This document shows, in pieces, positions 1 to 6,362 of a stretch of 32,605 nt of DNA. Position numbers and translations under genes: made by a program. Source of the DNA: an uncultured Prevotellaceae bacterium (GTDB lineage Bacteria > Bacteroidota > Bacteroidia > Bacteroidales > Bacteroidaceae); NCBI GenBank assembly GCA_900313235.1, contig OMQN01000016.1, positions 1 through 32,605 on the forward strand, in the 5' to 3' direction. Below the pieces are notes generated by a model. That model saw only the letters and a program-made list of their open reading frames with translations. It was not told the origin of the DNA and did no database searches. The stretch's first letter is position 1. The number at the start of each line of letters is the position of its first letter.

Positions 1-168
1 TATCAGACGCGCACTGTCACTAAGTATGTAAAGCCCTTGACTGCTCAGACCTCTCCAGTAATCGACCAAAAGGTAATGGATAATCAGATCATTGAGAATA
101 ATGCCGAACAAGCGGCTTGTTCCATGCTATGCGATAACATTCCTTATGCCCTATTGGCCACCCCATGA
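1..168 (+). CDS. C-terminal end of an unrecognised protein (partial)
   Basis: An open frame enters from the left edge and runs without a stop to TGA at 166-168, giving the last 55 residues (ending ALLATP). It is polar at first, with a Cys-containing stretch (AACSMLC) near the end. I do not recognise the family. It ends 24 nt before the thiol oxidoreductase gene on the same strand, so the two may share a transcript. The absence of stops over 168 nt and the co-oriented neighbour are the only support. Confidence 0.5.
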   Translation, partial: YQTRTVTKYVKPLTAQTSPVIDQKVMDNQIIENNAEQAACSMLCDNIPYALLATP

Positions 169-192
169 AGTTGATAATAATACGAAATAAAT

Positions 193-1464
193 ATGCCCAA
201 GAAAACCATCATCACCATCCTGCTCACCCTCGTCGCAATGGCGGGGCAGGCACAAATCAAATGTCATGTTGTTGGGACTGTTGCAGACGGTGTGGAGCGC
301 CAGACATTCTACATAGCGCAGCAAAGCACTGCAGACTATAATAATAAAGAATGGAAGGAGGTAAATGTAAAGGATGGATGTTTCGCCCTCGACATTGAAG
401 CCGACAAGACGGAGATGTACGAAATCATAGAAGACCATTTCCAAGGCGGGCACTTCGCCCTCTTTCTTCTGGAGAACGACACGGTACGTATCGATATCAC
501 ACCCGATGACGATGGTGCACGTCTGGAGGTAGTTGCTGGAGGACCTGAGCAGGAGAAGTGGCTGAAGATGCAACGTATGTCCAAAGACATCTTCTTTCAA
601 GAGGCAGAGGCATTAGATCACAAACTAGACTCCATGTATGATAATAACCTCCTCTATTCCGAGGCATATAATCGCTTGATGGAGGAGCGCAAAACGTATG
701 ACCGTGCTAATCCCGACCACGTTCATGCCCTTGAAGTAATCTACGCACGAAGAGACTCTATGCTGCACGATAAAAGTGCCTACTCGCCAGAGGGTCGTAA
801 ATTGATGCAAGCAAACGACTCACTTCATGCACAGGTTGACGCCTGGATAAAAGCTTACAAAGCCGACCATCCGATGCTCTACGGGTTGCTTAACTTGGAG
901 ACAAGCATGCGATATACATACGATGACATAAACGAGGCGCAGCCTTATCTAGACGAATACCATCAGCTATATGAGCACCTTTTCCCAGAGCATCCTGCTC
1001 ACCGCCGCATCGCATTAAAAGAACGTGGACTTCGCCTGCAGCCAGGACAGCCATACTTTGACGATTACGAAGCCGCAACTGTCGATGGAGAGACCGTCAG
1101 CGTCGGCTCTCTCTATCGTGGACAAGTAGCCATCATCATTATGTGGGGATCTTGGTGTGGTCCATGTCGCGCCCATGCCAAGGCACTCATCCCCATCTAT
1201 GAAAAATACCATGATGCTGGACTTACCGTTGTTGCCATTGCCCGCGAGTGGAACATGGACTCCTTCCGCAGTGCCATGGAGCGTGATAAATACCCGTGGC
1301 CCAGCCTTGTGGACTACGAAGACAAATACAGTGTGTGGGAGAAGCATGCTAACAAGGGCGGATCTGGCAAGATTCTGCTCATCGACCGCGATGGCACTAT
1401 CCTCTCAACCTCCAGCGATGCTCAAGAGTTAGAACCAATAATCAAAAAAGCACTAAACATATAA
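193..1464 (+). CDS. Secreted TlpA/ResA-like thiol-disulfide oxidoreductase
   Basis: This 423-residue protein has an N-terminal signal peptide (about 1-20, ending GQAQ), a long helical and beta N-terminal half (about 21-280), and a C-terminal thioredoxin-fold domain. The redox motif WCGPC lies at residues 321-325 (Cys322 and Cys325). The layout matches the Bacteroidetes TlpA family with an N-terminal DUF4369-like domain. Such proteins act in the periplasm or at the outer membrane, reducing or shuffling disulfides. The usual thioredoxin context follows (ALIPIYEKY, then GTIL near the end). The start is chosen because it gives an intact signal peptide. It lies 24 nt after the partial upstream gene. 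The substrate cannot be told from sequence. Confidence 0.85.
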   Translation: MPKKTIITILLTLVAMAGQAQIKCHVVGTVADGVERQTFYIAQQSTADYNNKEWKEVNVKDGCFALDIEADKTEMYEIIEDHFQGGHFALFLLENDTVRIDITPDDDGARLEVVAGGPEQEKWLKMQRMSKDIFFQEAEALDHKLDSMYDNNLLYSEAYNRLMEERKTYDRANPDHVHALEVIYARRDSMLHDKSAYSPEGRKLMQANDSLHAQVDAWIKAYKADHPMLYGLLNLETSMRYTYDDINEAQPYLDEYHQLYEHLFPEHPAHRRIALKERGLRLQPGQPYFDDYEAATVDGETVSVGSLYRGQVAIIIMWGSWCGPCRAHAKALIPIYEKYHDAGLTVVAIAREWNMDSFRSAMERDKYPWPSLVDYEDKYSVWEKHANKGGSGKILLIDRDGTILSTSSDAQELEPIIKKALNI

Positions 1465-1500
1465 TAAAACATGAACAAGCATCAATCAAAGGGACTGCAG

Positions 1501-1553
1501 GTTTTGAAGTGAACCCAGAAAGTTGGACACAACTGAAAGGTTCACTTCAGAAC
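1501..1553. mobile_element. Probable remnant of IS3-family-like insertion-sequence ends
   Basis: A 15-bp inverted repeat (1501-1515 against 1539-1553, 14 of 15 matching) encloses 23 bp. The core is a 35-bp unit bounded by TGAACC and GGTTCA with a nested AGTTG/CAACT pair. From memory, the reading TGAACC...AGTTGGACA resembles IS3/IS150-group ends, which commonly start TGAACCC with AGTTGGACA inside. There is no transposase here, so at most this is two abutted ends or an excision scar. It could also be just a stem-loop between the convergent genes that end at 1464 and 1641. Confidence 0.35.
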
Positions 1554-1596
1554 TTTGATTCACGCTAAGGAGTTGTATCAGTTGACCTGCCCCTCG

Positions 1597-1618
1597 TGAT
1601 TCGTTGATCCACGAATCA
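1597..1618. terminator. Small hairpin between convergent genes
   Basis: TGATTCGT (1597-1604) pairs with ACGAATCA (1611-1618) around a 6-nt loop. It lies between a plus-strand gene ending at 1464 and a minus-strand gene ending at 1641. Neither side has a good T-run, so a terminator role is only a guess from position. Confidence 0.3.
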
Positions 1619-1640
1619 GAAGTGTCATTCCTTTGTGCCC

Positions 1641-3359
1641 TTATAACTTATCAAAATCTATTCTTCCACCTATTATTCGGGGTTTGCTTTTGTACTGAGG
1701 ACTTAGAACATTTCTTTTACTATCAGTCCATTTACATTTTATTCCTGCAAGAAACAATAAGATTTGTGGTAAATTGTCTGTCAATATCGGATTGTTTACT
1801 GAATTATGAATACATGTAATTATGTCAGGATAATTATCTTGATATTTTCTGGAACACCATATCCACATAGGAACTTCGAATTCATTCTTTGCCTGTGTCT
1901 TTGTGGGAGTTTGAAACAGGCGCCCGTGAACAGGCAACTCATCATAAACTTCTTCTCCGTGGTCTGATAGGTATATAATAACTGCATTATCATTTTCGTG
2001 TAGGGATAACAAGCTATCAAGAACTTCGTCATTGTATTTTGTCGCATTGTCATAATGCATAACAATTCTCTTAGCTTCTTTATCAATTGTCCTTTCTGAA
2101 TAATCTTTTTCCGAAAATGTCGCTTTTGAATGGGGATAACGCATGGAATACTCGAAATGCTGTCCTATCAGATGAATAATATCTAAAGTGTAATTAGCAT
2201 AACCCCTTTCTGACTTATAGTTCTTAAATTGTTCGACTATTCCCATGTCATATTTTGACGACCTCTGATTTCGATAATCAAATAACGAATCGCTAAGCTC
2301 GCTATCTGCAAGAAAGAAATTTCCTGCTTGATTGGTCGCACCTTTGAGAAAACCCTTAAGAAGATATTGGTTTGAGAAAAACGAGACAGTATAACCTGCT
2401 CGTCTGAATAATATGGGAAATAATGGGTAGGCTGTTATTTTCTCATCATTCCCCGATTCCCATAGTGAAAAAATATCGAGAAACACATTACTTGTAATAT
2501 TCCAAGGTGTTATGGCATTGGAGAATGGAAAAAGTTCACCTCGATTCTTTCTTTCTTGCTGCAAAGGAGTCGTTGGTATGTGATATCCATAAAGAGAAGA
2601 GTGATGTTTGTTATAACTTTCACCGATAATCAATACAATATGTGGAGAGGTATAAGAGCAACTATCAATATCTGTCGTAAATGTTGATAGTTTTATTCTA
2701 TCCAGTATTTCGGATGATTGAGTTGATGCATAATAAGCAAAAGCAATACGATGAAGAGGAGTAGGAACCTCTTCATGGTAATGTCTAAATATTAAGCCCT
2801 CAATTTTCTCTATGTTTTGTTTCTGAAGAAACAGTTGGACATATCTGAATGTTGTCGGCACCTCTGCCAAAATACAGAACAAAAGAATAATGATTCCCGT
2901 TATTTTGAGCTTCCTGCTATAAATAGGAGATATTTTCCATCTACAAAAAAGGCAGATTGGCAGGATTATGACAAGAATCAATAAGAATGTAATGCGCCAA
3001 TGCAATAGAATATATCCTCCAACAAAAGTGGAAAGGAATTCACAAGTTTCACGAGTATTACTTAGAAACAAACTTCTTAGTATCTGAGGAGTTATGGGTG
3101 TCCCGAAGAATTCTTGGCAATAGCAATCGACAATACATAATCCGAGAAATAACTCTCCGACAACAAGTTGAACGAAAGGACGAATGGTGTTGGAACAATA
3201 TTTTGTTGGCCAACTCAACAGAAGGGCTGTTACTATAGGAGCTGTAAAAGCATGAATATTTAGCCTGTTTGTCATGTCGATACACGACAAACAGGCTATT
3301 AAGAGAACTACAAATAGAATTCTATACTTTGACTCCACTATTGTTTCGTGAGAGTCCAT
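1641..3359 (-). CDS. Phosphoethanolamine-transferase-like membrane enzyme (EptA/CptA type)
   Basis: The 572-residue protein has about five hydrophobic segments in residues 12-170 and then an extracytoplasmic alkaline-phosphatase-fold domain. Family marks are IGES at 245-248 followed by SLYGY, a histidine-rich strand around HLIGQHFEY (396-404), and the metal-binding SDHGEE (465-470), then His478. Members move phosphoethanolamine from phosphatidylethanolamine to lipid A, core sugars or other glycans. The usual nucleophile is Thr in GET; here Ser248 occupies that place. The start at 3359 overlaps the end of the upstream lipoprotein gene by 22 nt, so it is translationally coupled as the last gene of the operon. 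The exact acceptor is unknown. Confidence 0.82.
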   Translation of the reverse strand: MDSHETIVESKYRILFVVLLIACLSCIDMTNRLNIHAFTAPIVTALLLSWPTKYCSNTIRPFVQLVVGELFLGLCIVDCYCQEFFGTPITPQILRSLFLSNTRETCEFLSTFVGGYILLHWRITFLLILVIILPICLFCRWKISPIYSRKLKITGIIILLFCILAEVPTTFRYVQLFLQKQNIEKIEGLIFRHYHEEVPTPLHRIAFAYYASTQSSEILDRIKLSTFTTDIDSCSYTSPHIVLIIGESYNKHHSSLYGYHIPTTPLQQERKNRGELFPFSNAITPWNITSNVFLDIFSLWESGNDEKITAYPLFPILFRRAGYTVSFFSNQYLLKGFLKGATNQAGNFFLADSELSDSLFDYRNQRSSKYDMGIVEQFKNYKSERGYANYTLDIIHLIGQHFEYSMRYPHSKATFSEKDYSERTIDKEAKRIVMHYDNATKYNDEVLDSLLSLHENDNAVIIYLSDHGEEVYDELPVHGRLFQTPTKTQAKNEFEVPMWIWCSRKYQDNYPDIITCIHNSVNNPILTDNLPQILLFLAGIKCKWTDSKRNVLSPQYKSKPRIIGGRIDFDKL

Positions 3360-3769
3360 CCAAGATCATCGCCATAATCATCAAAGTAGATAAACATTGT
3401 ATCATCTTCTATTTCGAAGAATAGAATAGTGTTGCTATGACCAGAAGAATAGGAATAACTGTCTTTGTTATCATTTATAATAATGATGCCTTTGTATTTA
3501 CCCTCCATTTCGTAGGTAAAACTTCCCCTATTTGTTTCAGTCCCAGAATATGAGTCATAATAACGAGAAATCCATGTTCCTGAGCCTCCACTCTTAAATG
3601 TTAAGGAAAGAGTTTCTTTGTGACTAGTTCCTGACCATGTGCCAACGACACCTTTTTTAGTGCCACTGCCACTGTCATTGCTGTCATCGTCGCCACAGGC
3701 AACAAAACCTGTACTCAGCATTGCAACAATAACAAAAGCAAACAAACTCCAAATAATGTTTTTTTTCAT
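3338..3769 (-). CDS. Small lipoprotein with a lipocalin-like body
   Basis: This 143-residue protein starts with a lipoprotein signal peptide ending in Cys25 (FVAC), directly followed by GDDDSND. An acidic run just after the lipid-bearing Cys is the kind of surface-export signal known in Bacteroidetes lipoproteins, so surface exposure is likely. The rest has alternating beta-strand character (VVGTWSG, then LTFKSGGSGTW), similar to small lipocalin-like proteins of this phylum. It is the third gene of the minus-strand operon, 17 nt after the barrel gene, and its end overlaps the next gene. The function is not known. Confidence 0.7.
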   Translation of the reverse strand: MKKNIIWSLFAFVIVAMLSTGFVACGDDDSNDSGSGTKKGVVGTWSGTSHKETLSLTFKSGGSGTWISRYYDSYSGTETNRGSFTYEMEGKYKGIIIINDNKDSYSYSSGHSNTILFFEIEDDTMFIYFDDYGDDLGWTLTKQ

Positions 3770-3786
3770 AATTCTTCTTTTTTATA

Positions 3787-4536
3787 TTAGAGACAGAAGC
3801 CCAATGTTATGCTTGTCGTGTTAACTTTAGTCTTTTTACGTATTTCAGAGAAATCAGAACCATAGGAAATACCAACATAATACTGCTTATTGAAATAGGC
3901 ATTCAGACCGATGTGCCAGCCAATTTGAAAGCGTTTAAATGTTGCATCCTCATCTCCCATGTCCTTCTTGTCAAATACATCCTTTTTTATTTTGCCAAAA
4001 TTATCTTCCCAATCATCATCGTCAATGGTATAACCACTTTTCATGTTTTTTTCGGTTTTCATAGAACCAAGTGCATTGAAGCGGAAATCCACTCCAGCAA
4101 AAGGCGCAAGCGAAATACTACTGTTGGGTAAATCCCAAACATATGTGAGACTTACAGGAACTTTCGCAGAGAACATACTGAACTTTTCTTCAGGATCACA
4201 ATAATCATTCTTTTTTAATATTTTTAAGTCATCTATCCAGTTCCATGTAGCGAATGAATATTGGACAGCCAACCCTGCTTCAAGATAGATAGGTGTACTT
4301 GGAGCAATTGCAAAAGCCTTGCTGAAACCTGCTGTAATACCTGTAAAAGACAAGTCTTCGGCACCGTCGACATCGGAAACTACCTTACTGGGATTGTACT
4401 GTACAAAGAACGAACTCCATCCCTCAGAACTAGCACTCGTTGACGAAGCACTAGAAGAAGCGTTTGTAAACTGTGCATTAGCACTAGAACTGATAGCCAA
4501 CAGAGCAGCTACTGCATAATACTTAATCGTTTTCAT
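3787..4536 (-). CDS. Outer-membrane beta-barrel protein
   Basis: The 249-residue protein has a clear signal peptide (1-21, ending ANA-Q) and a short Ser-rich segment at the mature N-terminus. Amphipathic strands of the small porin/OmpW-like kind follow (SSFFVQYNP, GLAVQYSFATWNW, FAGVDFRF). The final residues form a strand ending in a hydrophobic residue (TLGFCL), as barrels do. It lies 40 nt after the TolB-like gene and 17 nt before the lipoprotein gene. A structural or adhesive role in the same envelope system is inferred from the operon. Confidence 0.7.
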   Translation of the reverse strand: MKTIKYYAVAALLAISSSANAQFTNASSSASSTSASSEGWSSFFVQYNPSKVVSDVDGAEDLSFTGITAGFSKAFAIAPSTPIYLEAGLAVQYSFATWNWIDDLKILKKNDYCDPEEKFSMFSAKVPVSLTYVWDLPNSSISLAPFAGVDFRFNALGSMKTEKNMKSGYTIDDDDWEDNFGKIKKDVFDKKDMGDEDATFKRFQIGWHIGLNAYFNKQYYVGISYGSDFSEIRKKTKVNTTSITLGFCL

Positions 4537-4576
4537 AATAATAATTGTTTTTAGTTATAAAATAAGTAATGTATTC

Positions 4577-5548
4577 TTAATATGCAAAATCCATCTTCCA
4601 GACATTTGCCGTTCCCGTTGCAGAACCTCGCTGTGAAACAAAGTAAATGGACTGACCGTCTTTGCTCCATACTGGACTAAGATCATCTGCAGCATGGTAT
4701 GTTAATTGTACAAGATGTGTTCCGTCAACATGACATGCAAACAAATCTGTATTAAAATACTGCTGTTTCCCATTCATCAACACACTACTTCCCACAAACA
4801 AAACCCATCTGTTATCAGGAGAAAGGCTTGGTGTAGTGAAACTACGGTTCGGATCACTGACTATGCACTCTTCTATGCCTGTTTGATAGTTTACTCGCCA
4901 AATTTCTCCTCTACCATCAGCATTGATTCGCGTACATAAGATAATGTTTTCGTCTTTCGATGGGTAAGGATTCATTCCCTTAGTATAGCTTGACAAGAAA
5001 TTGCTATTGATGTCGTAACTCCAAATACTAGTACCATTATTCTCCAAACGTGCAAAGAATATATTCTTCATGTTGTTTGAATAGATTGGCGAATAGTCTT
5101 TATTACTACCGGTTATCTGTCGACAAACATAGCCGCTCGTAGAACTTGTCTGGAAGATTTGATTCAATTTCCCATTTGTTTCTGAAAAACATATATATTT
5201 ACCATCTGGTGAATACGAGAAGTCAAGTACTGCTTGTCTGTTAGTTCTTTGTACAGAAGCTCCTTGCTTACCGATGTCTTTTATGAAAATATTAGTTGTG
5301 TTATTACGGAAGGACAGATATGCCAATTGTTTTCCATCGATGGATATGTCTAAAATTCGGTTAGACAACCAGTTGACTCCTTTAGGAGTGCGTTTTACTT
5401 GGGGCATACAAACATAATCATTATCTGTAGTTATCTGTGTAAAATTATTGCCTGACTCTTCGTTTACTTGAATCACAGAATAATCTACCTGTGCATACAC
5501 CATTGTTGGTATCAACATAATGAGAAACAAAAACTTTTTTCGATTCAT
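4577..5548 (-). CDS. Secreted TolB-like beta-propeller (PD40 repeats)
   Basis: This 323-residue protein begins with a signal peptide (1-19, ending VYA-Q). Repeated propeller blades carry the PD40 mark: FSYSPDGKYICFSE around 105-118, LSPDNRWVLFVGS, and LSPVWSKDGQSIYFVS near the end. TolB-type propellers act in the periplasm as protein-binding scaffolds. Because this one lacks the N-terminal TolB domain, it is not TolB itself. It is the first gene of the four-gene minus-strand operon. A weak -7-like box (TATTTTCT, minus strand, 5577-5570) lies 22 nt upstream. Confidence 0.72.
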   Translation of the reverse strand: MNRKKFLFLIMLIPTMVYAQVDYSVIQVNEESGNNFTQITTDNDYVCMPQVKRTPKGVNWLSNRILDISIDGKQLAYLSFRNNTTNIFIKDIGKQGASVQRTNRQAVLDFSYSPDGKYICFSETNGKLNQIFQTSSTSGYVCRQITGSNKDYSPIYSNNMKNIFFARLENNGTSIWSYDINSNFLSSYTKGMNPYPSKDENIILCTRINADGRGEIWRVNYQTGIEECIVSDPNRSFTTPSLSPDNRWVLFVGSSVLMNGKQQYFNTDLFACHVDGTHLVQLTYHAADDLSPVWSKDGQSIYFVSQRGSATGTANVWKMDFAY

Positions 5549-5623
5549 TTTGATCGTTATTTATCGGTTAGAAAATATGTCTAATGCAATAGAGAAAATG
5601 CAAGAATGGCGTGGTCATTCTCA

Positions 5624-5802
5624 TGCACTTACCTTGGGGCGAGCCTAGGAAATCGGAACCCCTCACTACATTATAAGAATGCTCCACGCCAAAGCGTGTG
5701 CATAGCCTTTTGTAGTGCAGGAAAGTCACTTTCCAGACCATCCCTTTGCTTCTAAATCGTACTATTCCAAAATTAGTTTCCTAGGCTACTTCGGTAAGTG
5801 CG
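5624..5802 (+). ncRNA. Structured RNA candidate with 6S-RNA-like architecture
   Basis: About 179 nt can fold into one long hairpin. A 9-bp closing stem (5625-5633 with 5793-5801) gains a U-G pair at 5624/5802. A 12-pair second stem (5642-5653 with 5776-5787) follows, then GGAA/TTCC (5655-5658 with 5765-5768). A large bubble has a small hairpin on its 3' strand (5720-5734). The terminal arm is 5664-5670 with 5711-5717, tipped by a hairpin at 5679-5703. Closing stem, bubble with a 3'-strand hairpin, and terminal arm is the plan of 6S RNA, the RNA-polymerase-binding regulator. The plus strand is favoured because both odd pairs are U-G on that strand, and the bubble hairpin is on the correct side. 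The promoter was not resolved. A Bacteroidales-1-type RNA is an equivalent guess. Confidence 0.5.
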
Positions 5803-6067
5803 AAATAATAAGCTAATGCATCTATGACTCAGGATTTATCCCCCAAGTCGTTTGCAAATGTAAACAAAAAAATTGATTTAACAATAAAAAAAACAAAAAA
5901 AATGATTGATACGTTGATTTTTATAAGAGTATATGCGATTGGGGTTCCCTAAATGGCATAGAAACTAACACCTGATATCTGAAAGAAATTTGTATTAATG
6001 CAACATTTTGAGCGAATCACGGGACTCCTTGATCCGCTTTTATCTTAATATCGCTCGTTACATTTTA
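5803..6067. other. A+T-rich non-coding stretch
   Basis: No credible gene is seen. It holds A-rich runs (5865-5905) and a hairpin, 6011-6019 with 6030-6038 (one mismatch), followed by TTTTATCTT on the plus strand, which could end a plus-strand transcript coming from the structured RNA side. GAGCGA (6010-6015) can alternatively pair with TCGCTC (6051-6056). An 8-nt direct repeat CTAATGCA flanks the RNA candidate (5581-5588 and 5813-5820). Confidence 0.4.
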
Positions 6068-6187
6068 TTAATATGTGGCCTGTGCTTGGGATAATCCAAT
6101 GAAAACAAATGCAAAGAACAATACCAGGATGACGAATCTCACCCAATTAAGGATTCTGTGGATTCTTTCTGCTTTTTCTATTTTCAT
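6068..6187 (-). CDS. Small single-pass membrane protein, 39 residues
   Basis: ATG at 6187 opens a 39-residue frame ending TAA at 6068-6070. The first 17 residues are basic and amphipathic (KIEKAERIHR). They are followed by one strong hydrophobic segment, about 19-32 (VILVLFFAFVFIG), and a short polar tail, giving a typical N-in small membrane protein. A perfect -7 box (TATCTTTG) lies 35 nt upstream. It is divergent from the phosphate transporter gene and shares its regulatory region, including the 11-bp repeats. I do not recognise a family. Support is the promoter, the clean topology, and the lack of any other gene over this stretch. Confidence 0.55.
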   Translation of the reverse strand: MKIEKAERIHRILNWVRFVILVLFFAFVFIGLSQAQATY

Positions 6188-6221
6188 ATTTTCGCTTGCC
6201 AACCGTTAGTGGTTGACATTG

Positions 6222-6229
6222 CAAAGATA
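6222..6229 (-). promoter_or_regulatory. -7 promoter box for the 39-residue protein
   Basis: TATCTTTG on the minus strand fits the Bacteroidetes TAnnTTTG box. No good -33 TTTG is found at 19-21 nt, so it may be weak or activator-dependent. Confidence 0.5.
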
Positions 6230-6285
6230 TGCGGAGCATGTTGCAATAGTGTGTCAAAAGTATGATAGAACGGTTACGACGCCGT

Positions 6286-6329
6286 TTGTAACAGGATTGT
6301 AACATCAGCGTAACGGTGGTGTAACAAGA
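6286..6329 (+). promoter_or_regulatory. Putative PHO box: four direct repeats with 11-bp spacing
   Basis: Four units begin at 6286, 6297, 6308 and 6319, each carrying GTAAC at the same place (6288, 6299, 6310, 6321). The consensus is TTGTAACA plus 3 nt. PhoB-type regulators bind tandem 7-bp direct repeats separated by 4 bp, which gives the same 11-bp period. The array ends 6 nt before the -7 box and covers the place of the missing -33 element, as expected for an activator site. The downstream gene is a phosphate transporter, and a PhoB-like regulator is encoded 3.9 kb away. Confidence 0.7.
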
Positions 6330-6335
6330 TTGCGA

Positions 6336-6343
6336 TACCTTTG
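6336..6343 (+). promoter_or_regulatory. -7 promoter box of the phosphate transporter gene
   Basis: TACCTTTG, 19 nt before the ATG. No TTTG is seen at the -33 place; the PHO-like repeats are there instead, which suggests activator-dependent transcription. Confidence 0.7.
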
Positions 6344-6362
6344 TAGCGAAAAATAGAAAGTA

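Noticed and set aside
1471-1512. 13-residue frame (MNKHQSKGLQVLK) ending in the IS-like repeat, as a gene broken by insertion
   Set aside because: It is too short to identify, and nothing downstream of the repeat continues a related frame.
1604-1819. 71-residue plus-strand frame over the end of the phosphoethanolamine-transferase-like gene
   Set aside because: It lies opposite clear coding sequence, with no promoter and no recognisable content.
5711-5740. AGGAAAGTC resembling the RNase P RNA core
   Set aside because: The rest of the RNase P consensus is absent and the structured unit is only about 180 nt, far too short.
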